This document shows, in pieces, positions 45,913 through 58,441 of a stretch of DNA of 64,000 nucleotides; position 1 is the first letter of the stretch; every line of letters starts with the position of its first letter. The DNA is from Lindgomyces ingoldianus (lineage: Eukaryota > Ascomycota > Dothideomycetes > Pleosporales > Lindgomycetaceae): NCBI RefSeq assembly GCF_010093535.1, contig NW_022985210.1, positions 303,509 through 367,508 of the forward strand, in the 5' to 3' direction. The notes beneath the pieces were generated by a model. That model was not told the origin of the DNA. It did no database searches and saw only the letters and a program-made list of their open reading frames with translations. The translations under genes and the position numbers were made by a program.

Positions 45913-47749
45913 TTAAGCAGATTTCCGCACATAAGCCACTGGGCCGTCATAGATATGCCTCCCTTTGAAGACATAGAAGCCGGAAGAGAAGATGACGGTT
46001 GATCCAAACATTAAACAACTCCAGTTCATCAAATCGGGAGTAGGCATAACTACTGGCGGAAAGAATGACCAGAAGAATACGAAGAACAGAAAAGCAATGG
46101 AGATGATATTGATCGGGAGACCCCACCGACCCAGCTTGAATTTCGATGGGAGAAGCGGTTCACCACGGATACGCTTGTACGCAATGCAAGAGATCGAGAC
46201 CGAGTATGAGATGAGATTCGCGGCTGAACCTAGCGATCCAATGCTGTTCAGGGCGACAGGAGAACCGAGGTTAATGAGAGACAGGAGACATGAGATCGTG
46301 AAGGAGAACCAGAGGGCGTTGAGTGGTACGTCGTACCTCGGTGAAATCTGATTGAAGTTAGCGTAGTTTGGAGGATAGCTCGTTTGGGAACTTACTTTTG
46401 CGAAGACCTGGTGGAACGGAATGCCCTTGTCTCGTGCAAAGGCAAATAGCTGACGAGAAGAAGTGGCCGTGGTGGTTACGTTACAAAACAAAAACATGAA
46501 AATGACGACAAAGCCCATAGCGGTCGCACCGCCAGTGGACTTAGTCGAGTTATAAAATACGTAAAGGTAGGGCTGCCTGGTCGGCGATGCTAGCGCGTCA
46601 TCTACGCTGCCGATGACCATGCAGAATGTGATGATCATTATCCAACCCATTGCCCCATTGGTCAAAATCGTCCAGATCATAGCTCGAGGAAGGGTCTTGG
46701 AAGCATCTCGAAGCTCTTCCGACATGTGCACTGCAGCATCACCCCCGAGAATGGGCATCGTAGATCCTATCATACCCACAAGCGTGGCGACGCCCATGTT
46801 ACCCCATCCGCCACCGTCGTTGAAAGTCGTAAAAGTTTCATGAGTGTTCCCCACAGGGCCAGAGACCCAGAGCACGGTTAGGACAGCGAAGAAGCCGAAA
46901 ATGTGAACGACTAAGACAAGGGACTCGATCAATGGAAGCTTCTTCGCCAAGAAGACATTGAATACAACATTCATAGCGGATACGGCGACGGTGAGTAGTG
47001 TGCCGTGCCAGGCTTCGAATGTATAGTTAGGGTTGTTGAGTGCGATCAGACCTTGGATCTGTACAGCTGCAATGAACGCGGACACTGCGGCACCAGTTTG
47101 CCATCCAAGGATGCACAGCCAACCTATTGAGATGTAAGTTTAGGTCCAGCGAAAACGCCGATTAAAAGTACCGATCATATAACTCAAGACTTTCTGATAT
47201 TTTGCTGGAGCGAACTCGCTGACCTGTTAAGTCGGATTAGACGTAATTATCGATGGGAAAGGGGCGATCGCTAACCCAATGATATTGCCCTCCCGAGGTT
47301 GGCGCCATTGATCCCATCTCCGCCATCGATGTGTAGACGAAGGTCAATCCAATCCAGACGAACAGAAAAGTCCATATCAAACCAGCTGTGCCACCGTCAA
47401 TGAGGCCGATTGCTGACGTTCTAGCAACAGTCAGTAAATGCTCCATTGTGGACAAAGTTTACTTAGTATTATATACCCAAGGACCCATTCCCAGGCTCCC
47501 ATAAGGACCATCGTGAAGCCATACATGGACACGAAACGAAAGTTCCGCTGCCTTGAATTAGAGCGAACAAACGTAGCCATAGAGACGGATGGATCTTACC
47601 CTCAGCTCCTGGACTTTCCCCATCCTCCACATTGCATGTCTATCTGCACTTGTGCCCTTCTTAACTGACACCACGTCGGACTCATCTTCGCCTAAGTCAA
47701 CGTCGTACGTCTCTGCATTGACGCTGGCTTCTTTCTTTTGCTCGTCCAT
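45913..47749 (-). CDS. APC-family amino acid / GABA / choline-type permease
   Basis: Predicted 526 residues in six exons; introns at 47548-47599, 47421-47476, 47224-47275, 47124-47171 and 46348-46395. The spliced protein runs ADRHAMWRMGKVQELRRNF, FVSMYGFTMVLMGAWEWVLG, GGQYHWVSEFAPAKYQK, YMIGWLCILGWQTGAA and GGDAAVHMSEELRDASKTLPRA (in the typical order), then SSRQLFAFARDKGIPF and ISPRYDVPLNALW. These match the fungal Uga4/Hnm1 group of amino-acid/choline permeases, with 12 helices at the plasma membrane. The substrate within the group (GABA, choline, other amino compounds) cannot be told. Every intron is 48-56 bases long and restores the frame precisely, which supports the model. Confidence 0.92.
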
Positions 47750-48824
47750 GACCGTGGTCTCTGGTAAAGCGCGCGATGTTTTGGTTGAAGCGCGGTGTTT
47801 GGGTTGAAGGAATGAAAAAGACGGAACGTGCGGGCAAGGCCTTGTAATAACGTACCTAGACGAGCAGTGTTCCTGCCCCAGGTGCGGAGTCTTCGAGGAC
47901 CGTTGGTCGACGGAATGCGGCTGTGGGGACGTCCGAGTTGCCGGGATATCAAGGGTAGATAACGACTTCGCGGGATTATCCTAGAGAGAACTTCGACACG
48001 GCTCGTCTGCGGGAGCGGAAGCGGAAGCGGAAGCGGGAAGTATTGGTGTGAATGAAGAACGCGCTTAAATCATGCAGGTGGAATCCTCCTAAGGAAGCCG
48101 AGTACGATCCGGTGTCGGCCGTGTGCAGTTCCGCAAATTGGCCCCGCGCGATATGCGTCCTTTCAGCGAATTAGACATCAATATGTCCCGCACCTAAGGA
48201 ACGCCTCACATTGGCGAGTGAACAACTCGTGTCGTGCATCGTGCGTCGTCGGGATAGCAGTCGAACAGTGTAAGACCATGATTGTTCTCAGCTCTGGCCC
48301 CTCCCTCCGTGCGGCACACCGCTTGAACAGTGTGCTTATGATTACGATCCACAATGATACGATTCTTACTGACGGTGTAATTGTTTTTTCCTGCGCGGCA
48401 CATCCGTTTAGGCCGAGGGGCGAAGAAAAGGTTGGTGATAACGCGCGGCGCTAACCCATGCACGCCGAGGGGTATTGCCTGGTAGCTTTTTGTGTAACAA
48501 ATCTTTTTCCAGATGGAGGCTGCATCTTCAAGGCAGACCCAAACGGTCAAATTCCAAAACTCCAAATCCCAACCAAATGGTCCGGCTCAGACGCACGGGA
48601 CAGCTTCTGGGGCAGGACCCAACAGTCAGGAATCAGGATTCACGGAATCTCAAACCCACCCAAATGGTCGGCTCAAGCGCACAGCGTCGAGATATTGTTC
48701 CTTTTCTCTATTAACACAGCGTGAGTATTCTTGCTTTATTCTTATAAGGGAGACAACCCATGACCTGTTAGAAGTACTCCCCTGATATCGCGTTTGTCGT
48801 TCTCCACTTCGACTGACCTCCAAG
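47750..48824. promoter_or_regulatory. Divergent intergenic region, permease / 7TM gene
   Basis: About 1.1 kb between two divergent start codons. It has a (GGAAGC)n tract at about 48012-48040. A 90-codon frame at 48513-48785 has no motif and runs up against the next gene, so I do not call it. Confidence 0.4.
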
Positions 48825-50119
48825 ATGGATACCTCACAGACAACAACCGACACATCCAATCGATTTGCCCTCATTACGCACGAAAACATTTCTGGATACC
48901 TTTGGATCGCAAGTATTCTTTGCCCCATCTATGCATTCCTTGTCATCTTCATACGGTGGCACATTAAATGGAATTTATATGGTTTGGATGATGCGACAGC
49001 AACTTTGGCAACAGTACGTCAGGCTGATCCTTACAACTTGTTGAAACTGACGATGATTTAGTTTCTGCAACTAGGAGGATGTATCCCACTGTTCCTCGCG
49101 ATGAATCATGGATTGGGGAAAAGTGACCGTCTCGTCGACGCTGCAGTGATAGACGAGGCTGGAAAAGTAGGGTCTTCTAAAAACTTTTGTTGCGAGTCTA
49201 ACCTGCAGAGCAGACAACCTTTATTGCCCAGATCTTTCTCCTTGCCTCCCTAGCTACGGCTAAATGCTCCGTTGCGTATCTACTGCTTCGTCTGTTTACA
49301 CGGGACCTGGAAGTCACCCGGAAACCCTGGCTACTATGCAATGGCACACTGGCCCTCACGATTGTATGGGGAATAGGGTCTATTATTGCTATATCCGCTG
49401 GATGCCAACCCTCTGCCTTGCTTCAGGACGGTAGCCTCAGCCATTGCAGCAACCAGCTGACGCGTTGGCGAGTCATCACCTGCTTCGATATTTTCATCGA
49501 GCTCCTCCTCATCCTTCTCCCAGTTTTCTTTATTTGGCCGATCCAAATGAAGCGGTACATCAAGGTCCAAGTTGTGATCGCCTTCGGACTTCGAGCACCC
49601 GTTATTGTATTCACTGCAACACGTCTACATTATATCACTTCATACACGAATAGCACGAACACACGATATTCAATAATCCCTGCTCTGGCATACCTGCAAC
49701 TTGAGGTATTCTGGGCACTGCTAGCGGCAACCATTCCTACTTTGAAGGCGTTCATGAGGTCATTTAATTCCGGGTTTGGAATGGAAATTGATCTCGACGG
49801 GTATGGCTCCGTCTCTGGATATCATCAAGGAAGCATTCCGTTGCAGAGTCTTTCAAAGTCAAACACACGTCACGGGACTTCACCCTCGAGATTCGGCCGG
49901 AAAACGCGAGAAGACAGTTCCGCGTTGGATGATACCAGGGAGGAAGTCTCGAAGCTTGTGGGAAGCAGTATCCGACCCGACAATGTTGGTACCCAGACTT
50001 CAATCTATCACCCGGAAAGAGCCAAGGGAGCAAATAGTGTTGGGAGTGACGGAAGCCAGGAGATGATAATCAAAAGAGAAGTGCAGTGGACGGTATGGCA
50101 CGAGGAGTCGAAACCATGA
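48825..50119 (+). CDS. Rhodopsin-domain (PTH11-like) seven-helix membrane protein
   Basis: Predicted 399 residues in three exons; introns at 49014-49061 and 49167-49213. The exterior N-terminus is short, then ISGYLWIASILCPIYAFLVI (helix 1), YGLDDATATLAT (the usual Gly-x-Asp-Asp entry of helix 2) and MNHGLGKSDRLVD. After that come FIAQIFLLASLATAK (helix 3), a Cys-containing loop (ISAGCQPS, SHCSNQL), FDIFIELLLILLPVFFI, RAPVIVFTATRLHYI and YLQLEVFWALLAATIPTLK. The C-tail of about 120 residues is Ser/Arg-rich. This is the fungal rhodopsin-domain family related to PTH11-type receptors; there is no CFEM domain. Ligand and signalling partner are unknown. A second member lies at 52.9-54.4 kb. Confidence 0.9.
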
Positions 50120-52928
50120 GGAAGGGCACAAAGCGACGGGATCGGATCAGAATCGGAGGGTTCGTCGGCTTGTACAACATTCTCCCATTCAGTATCTTAC
50201 AAAAGCGTTACAGTACGGTTTCAACAGGGCAAAATCGGGAGGCTTGGTTTGAATCTGCTTTGGGATCTCACAAATGATTCTCCTTTTTCCTCGGCGGCGT
50301 TATTGCCACCACGTCCTAGAGCACAAGTCAAGTTCAGGATGGTCAGTTCACCGCAAAAAGTAGACGAATGCAATTGGGTACCGCTAGAACGGTACGTGGC
50401 TGAATACTTCACCTCTCGCACGACTGCACTATCTCTACCGACAGGGATTCTCGTGTTGTGCTGCAATCAACCACTCGGAGGTCACATTTAAGTGTGACAA
50501 TTTTCGGGGCGCGTGGCACGGAAGATGATCAAGGAGATACGTTGAAGGATGCAGAGAAACGTCCCGCTTTTCACCGAGACCCTGATTTCTCCTCCTGAGA
50601 GACAGAATTGACATGGTAGCAAAAGCGTGCTGTAAACGCCTTAAACCGGCCAGGCGCCGTTGGCGCTTTCGCGGGGAGTCCCTTCTCCCGCAATGTGCAA
50701 ATCGCCCGATTTGATTTAAGGGTGCCGGGAACCTCGCCCATTGGCCGTATTCTGCGACAAGCCTCCTAACGCGGACGTTGTGGCTGGCGCATGTGCGCTC
50801 GTTCACAAAAACAGTGTGGTGAATTGTGTGCTTTTCCACCCTGCGCAAAAGAAGCAAAAGAAATTGTGCGCGGGATGTCACAAAGCTAGAAATCCACTTG
50901 GCAACTCGCTCCTCCTTCTCCATCAAGTTAATTTACAGATGCGGTTGATCCGCTGCATTGGATTCTTTCAGCACAGTGTGCAATTGGATCCGGTGGAGAG
51001 GAAAATGCCCCATTAAACTCTCGGCATCAGCCATGCGCACGGGATCCGACAGGCCGTGACCGGCACGCATCGACAGTGATAGACACGCCGCAGTGGTCGC
51101 CATTTTCGGCGGAAGTCTTAGAGGCCAAGGCAAATGATGTGGCGTTGAAGTACGGCTGTCAGAATTGCTGTGGTTGGATCTGACTGGGACACCCTTCGAA
51201 TGACGAACAGCCCTCAGGTTCAGTCCTCATGCAGAGCAGGTGTTCCCAGTCACCCCACGCGTCTCCTTGCGCAACCGGGGGCGTTTCCTTTTCTCTCAAA
51301 CATTCAACGAATACGAAGAGCCCACCGAGGAGAGCTGGAGCTCATGTCATGCCACATCCCATGCTCCCTTTGCCCGAGACTGATTGACGAAACGAGTTGA
51401 TTGGAAGCTTGGAAGGGGTGACATGGGTGAAAAGAAAACCCCCGATGCAGGTGGCTGGGAAGGAAGAAATGTGCGAAGATCGAAGGAGGGTTGAGTTGAA
51501 ACCGAGATATTATCGTAGCGCTATAGGACGACGCCTTTCAAAGTACCGTTTGGGGGCTAATAAGGCGAATTTGAACGCCTCTAAAGTGGTAGCGTCCCCT
51601 GACCTGCGTTTGTTTTAGCTAACTAAGACGAGAAATGGGTCTACTTGTTTCCTCTCGCACAAACCCCCTTCTTCTTTTGCAGCTGAAAGAATTAAGGGTT
51701 TCCTTCTTAAACCAAGTACAGGAGCCCTTCTCATTTCCCCCTCCTCTCATTCGACCTTCATGTCTATGATGCTTTGATTCTGCAGTAGCCGCACAGCATT
51801 CGACTCATCGTCGCATAATGAAAATTATTGGCCACGTCCTTTCTAGATATTCCTATTAGTGGCCGCTAGTTGTGGCGAACAAAGAAGATACACATTTTAG
51901 CCGCCACCGAACACCAGAGTAACCCCTTTAACACCGGTATGCGGACGTGTCTGCCTAGCTTTTGGAGCATCTGCAGAGGTTTCAAAGACGTCAATGACAA
52001 GGGCGCAGGCAGCATGATCGATCCCATCAGCATAGCTTTACCTGTGAAGATTTTGAAGGACGCGAAATGGGCGTGTAGAATGTCTTGCCCAATTTTGAGC
52101 CCAGTCGAAATAGTGCCATGAAGGCGCTGATGCGCGTCCCAGTGGTGATGGCGGAACCTTCTGGGAAGCAAAAGCGTAACATTTCCCCTGGTTGACATGA
52201 GGAATAGAAGACTAGAAGTGAGGTTTAAGTTTATAGATGATTGATCAAACACGGGAAGGGTTCCTATGCGGCACAGTATTAGCGTCAACATTAGACTGCA
52301 TGCACAGTCCCGAGACAACCATCATCCACATTCGGTCCGGCAAATGTCGAATAATGGCAGGACCTGTCGATTCTTGAAGACAAGTGACTTGTGTTCGCAC
52401 ATGGCCCGAAGGGACTCGCAAGGTTCATGTGGAAGCCACCGGAAGCTAGGAGCCGGCCCGACCGAACTAACCTAGAGCCCGTATTTGGGTCACACCTTTA
52501 ATTCAACCTCCATTTTCCATCTTCACCATCATTAGATGCTGCTTTATTCGTAACAAATTTCTTCGTGCAAATAGAATTTTGGAGGATTTTGCAAATGTCA
52601 GTGCCTGGCGTTGGATGGTGCTTTGCGTCTGTTTGGCTTGAACTGAGAGAATCTTCCATTAGTTTAGGAGCCTTATGTTGGATTATTGCTGAAGGCGGAA
52701 CGAACATACCTGAAAGTACGCACCACATTTCTATTAGTACTGTCGAAGGTGGTAAAAAGAACCAAGTCGATGAATAACGCCTACTGTTTAGGCGACAGCA
52801 ACAGAACATGAAAACTGGAGGTTGGACGCATGTGAACCAACCTACAGACCGCAATGGCAAACGCCTGGGAGTGTTTCCGTTTGGTTATCTATTTGAGTGT
52901 TCCTTCTATCTATGCACTCTTTAATCCC
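50120..52928. other. Long intergenic region
   Basis: About 2.8 kb with no supported gene. The longest frame (163 codons, minus strand, 50435-50926) has an Arg/Leu-rich translation without family motifs and is not called. I saw no RNA genes or repeats. Confidence 0.4.
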
Positions 52929-54391
52929 TTACACATCCATCTTCCCCCTTCCATCTTGTCTAAAACTCTCCGTACTAACACTCATTTTAACTGTCTGCCG
53001 AATAACTCTCCCATTCTCATTTAGAATATAATCCTCACTCTCATTGTCGGCTTGTCCGTCCTTCCCCGCATGTATTTCCGTATAAGTATTTATATCCCTC
53101 CGTTTCGTTCCAGAGACGACTGAGGATAGAGCATACGAGTTTGGGGGCCTTGTCTCATCTTGCGATGGCCCGGAGGACGTTAGTCTGAACTTGGGAAAGA
53201 TCCAGGAAATGAGGGGACGTGTTGTTGGAATAGAGGCAGTGGTGATAGCGGAGCCGAGTTCGGCGATGGACCATGTTGCGACGTCGGTTACACCCCCTGT
53301 GTGGTGGATTTAGTGTTCAATTTCAGGGGGTGGAGTCATAGAAGAGGAAATGCAACATACATGTGGGATCAGTTGATTTGTTTAGGTCATGTAAAAAAGG
53401 GAGCCGAATGATGCTAGTTATAAGAGTGCTAGACGATGTAAGCGAGGGGTTGGAAGACGCGGAGAAATCCCATACAAGCATCCGACTGAGCAGATTGCCA
53501 AAAGAGCGTATTTCTTCCTTCTCGGCACTTGGAGACCTACTTGTGATCAGCGGATGCCTCCATTTCCCATTTTGGAACGCGAGTACTCACCAGAAAAAAT
53601 CAACCACGGCAAAGAGAGAATCATGAGATCTGTAAGGATATTTATTGAGGCGTCAACATAGTAAAACGCGGGCTGGTTGATACACGTTCCAGTCAACGAC
53701 TTGTCCCAATAGTATGGCGTTGGCCGGCACTGCAAAAACAGCGTTATCGTGAAAGCGGTCTCTTGACACACCACAAATGCGGCAATTGTCCATATCCTTT
53801 TTTTCCATGGGCTCGTAGACGGTACCACTCGGGAGAGGAAGAGTAGAATGCTGAGTTTCGTGAACCCTTGGCTCGCTGGATACAAGACTTGTGATGAGAA
53901 ACCACACTGCATTCATCAGTCAGTGACGTATCATCAAAAAATAAAAAAAGCATTGGAGACTATAAATACAGATATACCTTCTGCATGCTGACTCCGGTCT
54001 TTGGATAGTCAACATCGACGATGTGTATCCCGAGGCCATACTTCGTCGCAAACACAGTCGCGACAATCAGGCCGATGAACAGAATATATGCAATTGCGAT
54101 CGCTATGTCATCCGCGCCGATATAAGAGAACTTCAAGCGTGAGATAATCCGGAGGGTTATGGCGATGGTAGCAAGTGGAAGGAAGCCGCCCATGAAACCA
54201 TAGATTTGGGGAAAGCGATTCGGTGGGGTCTGGCCGGCCTGGCGCGTACGTCACGGTTAGCCTTAGGGAGCGGAGGAACGGGTGTTCGTGGGGGAAGACG
54301 TGGGTGAATGAGAAGATATGGGATCACGTACCGGAGTCGGCATAGGAGCCCCATCTTGTCTGCCTAAGAGTGCCTCGGAGATGTCAAGCAT
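52929..54391 (-). CDS. Rhodopsin-domain (PTH11-like) seven-helix membrane protein
   Basis: Predicted 373 residues in six exons; introns at 54239-54331, 53907-53977, 53540-53590, 53414-53475 and 53297-53360. The first exon (MLDISEALLGRQDGAPMPTP) was found by frame and a GTACGT donor. The core shows FMGGFLPLATIAITLRIISR, FSYIGADDIAIAIAY, ATKYGLGIHIVDVDYPKTG, YPASQGFTKLSILLFLSRVV, FLQCRPTPYYWDKSLTGTC, YYVDASINILTDLMILSLP, LQVPRRKKYALLAICSVG, ATWSIAELGSAITTASIPT and RPLISWIFPKF. All are landmarks of the fungal rhodopsin-domain family. At first sight exon 3 seems frameshifted, but the TGCAG acceptor at 53907 restores one frame throughout. It is encoded just downstream of, and parallel to, the GMC oxidoreductase. 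Confidence 0.9.
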
Positions 54392-54953
54392 TGATATATC
54401 TAGGTCTCGATCGCACTCAACCCGCTTTCCTTCTCATCAACATGGGAGGAAACCAGTGCAACAAGCAAATGACGAGTGAACCAGATATCTGGTCAGAAAG
54501 ATCGATCCCTTCTATAAGTGACCATAACGGTGGGGAAAGCACGGCCCTAGATCTCCTGGATAAAGTCAGCCTGAGTCGCATGCTGCAGGGTGTTCAAACT
54601 TTAGCAGCATTGACGCCATCGAGGAGTGTAGGACATCGCAGCCGAGAACTCTATTGTTGCTCACCCTTTTCTGAGTTCGACACGGTACTCCGTTGCGCGG
54701 CCTGAAAATTGTATTGATGCTCGGTCTCGCATCGCTTGTGGTAATAATGCTGGGTGTTGATTCGCTAATTGGAGTCTTGGAGGAAGCCCCTTCACATTTA
54801 TCCGTAAGCACTAGTACAATACAGGCATCTTCCCCACAACTAAGGTACGCGTCCATCTTTCCTCGCCATGCAGCGCGCCGCCGCTGTCAAGTTTCAACTT
54901 GGAATTTGCGCGGATCTCCTAGCCTCTTTCACTCGCCTTCTCGCTTTATTCGC
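54392..54953. other. Intergenic region between 7TM gene and GMC gene
   Basis: About 560 bases holding the promoter of the leftward 7TM gene and the 3' end of the GMC gene. No motif-bearing frame is present. Confidence 0.4.
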
Positions 54954-57246
54954 CTATGAGCGTTGCTTGATAATATCCGCAGCCTGCAGCAGAGTCAGGA
55001 CAATCTACTTCTGCGTGAAAACCCTGCAGATCGCACAGAATAAAGTTTTGGATAAACTTTGTCTTCTGGTGCGCATCTTGGTTCTGCATCCTCCACCGGC
55101 GGAAAATAAAGATTGACGAATGACGTACCTTCTCAGCAATGGCATAAACAGTTTCGCACAGGTGTGTGCCTGGAATGAGGGGCATGATACTTGCATCTAC
55201 GACGCTTAACTGCTTCACACCATACACGAGCAAATCTGTGCCGACGACTCCCCCTTTGTTGCGGGGCATCATGGCTGCGGAGCAACATGAGTGGAAGAAT
55301 GAAGGCTGCACGAGAGTGTCTTTAAGTGCGGCGCTAATTTCCGCATCTGTTGAGACAGTCGGGCCCGGAAGTAGTTCTACCGGTCCAAGTTGTGCGATGG
55401 TAGATGTGTTGAAGTATTTCCGTGCATACTGAAGTAGTTTGACCATGACGGCGAGATCTATGGGATTTGAGAGTGCTCGAAAATCGACGACAGGCTCCGT
55501 CATGCCATCAGTGCTGTTGATCATAATTGTACCCCGCGACACCGGTTTTAGGAAGGCGAATACTGGCCCATTCGACGCAGAGAAGGGAAACTCAAATATG
55601 GCGTTTTGAGCACTCTGGTACCTATTCACCAAAATCTGCTTCTGAGCATTAAATCCAGCGAGGACCGAAGCCGATGTTGAAGAGTCGGCGTAAATTGACA
55701 TGTTCTGGGCAGAGAGGGTCGACGCTATAGTTTTATACGCGTCTGTGAGATTTTTGAGAGGCACAAACGCTGCAGTATTTCCAACGCCGACGGAGTAAGG
55801 CCCTGGTAACGCATCAGCCCGAGCGGGGGTTCTCTGAGGAGATGTGCTACACCAAGTGCGGCATACAGACCTGTTCGATTCGTCCAGTACTCGTTATACG
55901 CTTCCGCAGCGAACGTGGCATTGTCCGTCAGCGTCTCTGGGTTTGGCCATACGTTAGAAGTGACTGTAGGGGGTTACTTAAGCCACATGGCTGCGATACG
56001 AGAGGTGCCTACAGTTGTACTGCATGAAGAAGAATGGATGGTCTTGGAAGTTTTGTCCAACACCTCCCAGGTCCAAGATCGTATTAACACCCGCAGCAGT
56101 GAGAATACTCGATGGGCCGATGCCGCTTAGCTGAAGCAGCTGCGGCGTATGGATTGCACCGGCAGCGAGAACAACTTCTTTCCTTGCGGCCACAAATTGG
56201 ACCGTCGCGTTCTGCCTTGACCGAATCGTGACTCCTATGGCTGCTAAGTTCGCGAAGTTCAGTTTCGTGACTTTGTGAAGAGTTAGCAAATGGTAATTGG
56301 ATCGCCGCTTCACCCGCTCGAAGTGTGCGAGCCGCGCATCAGACCGCGTCTGCGACTTGGGGTCTTGTGACGATGGGACCCAGAAGCGACCCACTGCATT
56401 CCCATTCGCCCCCTCCTTTTCAACTGTTAATCCCAAGTCTCCCCAGGCATTCCATTCAATTTCTTATTTCATGTTAAAACCACGTCATTGACTTTTGATA
56501 GCTGGAGATAGACTTACCTATGCCTGGCCACTGGAAATCTGGATAGCTCAATTGTACCGGACCACTCCCACCATACGCAGCGAGGTTATAAGTGACGTTG
56601 AACTCCTGCTGCATATACCTAGATGGAGGTGTAAAATTAACAGCCTGGCGGCACCTGTCAGTATGCTACTTCCGCCAACATCGCATCGAGACTACTGTAC
56701 CTTCTTAAAGTAGGGCAGAAGGTCATCCCAGCCCCAGCCATGGTTACCTAGTTGAACCCAAGCATTATAATCCTCTGCTGCGCCGCGGTCAAAAAACATA
56801 GCATTGATTGCAGAGCCTCCACCAAGGATTGCAGAAGCCGGGACACTTGAGGTCCGGCCACTCAGATTCGTCTGTGGGAGAGAGGTGATGTTGTACATAT
56901 ACTGTGTAGGAAAGCCCGAGCCCCCCTTTGATGGCATGACGAGACTGGTGTCATTGTCGACAATCGGGCCAAACTCGACAACAAGAACGGTTTCTTCAGG
57001 TGTTAGAGAAATCAAGATTAGGAGAAAGAGGAGGGTTCAAGGCTCACTGGTGGAATCTTCAGTCAATCGATCCGCGACTGTAAGCCCACTTGTACCTCCA
57101 CCAACAATGATATAGTCATACGAGCTCGCCACCTCTGACAGTGACCGAAGAGGTGTAGCCTTTTCCCAATTGCGAGAAGGAAGAGCCTCGCAAATACTCA
57201 AGAGACTAATCCATACTATGACTGCACATATGGTTCCAAACTCCAT
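54954..57246 (-). CDS. Secreted GMC-family FAD oxidoreductase
   Basis: Predicted 621 residues in seven exons; introns at 56994-57047, 56645-56700, 56463-56517, 55964-56012, 55803-55870 and 54984-55128. I start at 57246 because MEFGTICAVIVWISLLSICEA is a good signal peptide; an ATG 24 bases upstream is possible. FAD binding is shown by DYIIVGGGTSGLTVADRL and, after splicing, TVLVVEFGP. GMC signatures are ASAILGGGSAINAMFFDRG and VLAAGAIHTPQLLQLSGIGP. The C-terminus has the catalytic His in FFHSCCSAAM, then LSVVDASIMPLIPGTHLCET with the second catalytic His, and the last exon encodes AADIIKQRS. It is a secreted or vesicular oxidase/dehydrogenase of alcohols, sugars or aryl alcohols; the substrate is not readable. 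The HPVGT element common in the family is changed to HSCCS. Confidence 0.9.
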
Positions 57247-58015
57247 GTTGGAGTGATTTGACGGTGACATATGGGAGGCAGGTTGAGAGAGGCTGCGGCC
57301 CCGATTTTCTACGTGCTGGAAAACGCATGGTCCCTACCGCTCAATCGGGGCCAAACACGCGCTTCTTTCTGGAATTGCCTCCTTTAGTGCTAATTTGAGA
57401 GATGCGTACGTGTAATCTTACCGAAAAGTAACTCTCATGCGACGCACAGACGCTGGAGGCGGCGCATGTACTTTATTCGGGGGCCAGCTCCAGTGAACAC
57501 TCCGGGGAAACGGAGCCGAGAGATGGATCCGAATCCTGGCATGGACGCATCCCAGAGACTGGAAGCGGAAAGTGGATGGGGGGAATAGAACAACCCTTTG
57601 AATTTGTTCTTGACGTCTGGAATTGATGTCGGAATAACACGCGGGATTCGTGTTCGCGATGGTGTCGCTTCACCGGACTCGACGGATGCTTGAAGAAGTA
57701 GGAAGGATCCACTGGGGACGGGAAGTGGACGTGGAAAATGATGGAAAGCATGTTAAAACAAGTGCAGTGATGTAAAGCAACGGGCGCATTATACAGAAAC
57801 GTGTTGAACTGCACAATTAATTCCATGGAGAGTAAGGTTGTCGGAAGACTTGCAACATACAACGCAGGAAGTTAGACACAGGAATCGCACGGAAGTTGGA
57901 TGGAAGGTGAATTTAATTATTTGCACGAAAGTAAGAAAATGAATCAACCCAAAAACGACCAGACGATCGCAGCAAGAGGACGTCGTTGTTGAGAAGCGAT
58001 GAGATAAGCGCGCGC

Positions 58016-58067
<52 letters not shown>

Positions 58068-58441
58068 AGGCAGGTGGGCGAAAGTTCAGGCGGTTCGGAA
58101 GCTGGAGAGTTGACAAAAGCCAAATTGTTTCTCCATGGGTTGGTCTGGAGTGTTATCCCTCGGCTTCCTCTTTCAGATGCAGCGAAACAGGAAGCGGGAC
58201 CTCACATAGCCCTAATTTAACATTGCCGTCTAAGTAACAATTCATTGCTGGCCTCCTGTGCACGTAGGTGTGTGAAGGCCAGCCGAACTCCACCAGATCC
58301 AGTTCATGATCGTCATAGTTATCATCTGCAGCTGACAAAACAGGGACAGAGGCAATGGATGCTATCATGGGTGACCCCCTCGAACATCCACAGTCCTCTC
58401 CCTACTCAGAGTTAGCGAAGAGACGTCGTCTAGGCTGAAAT
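57247..58441. other. Divergent intergenic region with microsatellite
   Basis: About 1.2 kb between the GMC gene and the DUF2985 gene. It contains the dinucleotide tract described separately. The 129-codon minus-strand frame at 57473-57862 is Pro/Ser/His-rich without a motif and is not called. Confidence 0.4.
58008..58066. repeat. (GC)n(TG)n dinucleotide microsatellite
   Basis: A GCGCGC tract of about 10 bases runs straight into an uninterrupted TG tract of about 48 bases. Alternating purine-pyrimidine DNA of this kind can adopt the Z form and is length-variable. Confidence 0.95.

Noticed and set aside
50435..50926. 163-codon minus-strand frame
   Set aside because: Arg/Leu-rich translation with no motif in a long empty stretch; it looks like a chance frame.
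53653..53953. Apparent frameshift in the second rhodopsin-domain gene (WFLITSLV in another frame)
   Set aside because: Using the TGCAG acceptor at 53907 gives one continuous frame (CGFSSQVLYPASQ) with all family motifs, so no frameshift is needed.
56463..56530. Apparent phase error between exons 3 and 4 of the GMC gene
   Set aside because: On rereading, the donor at 56517 leaves one base of a codon and the acceptor at 56463 supplies two; the frame is intact.
57473..57862. 129-codon minus-strand frame upstream of the GMC gene
   Set aside because: Pro/His/Ser-rich with no family motif; more likely promoter or leader sequence.
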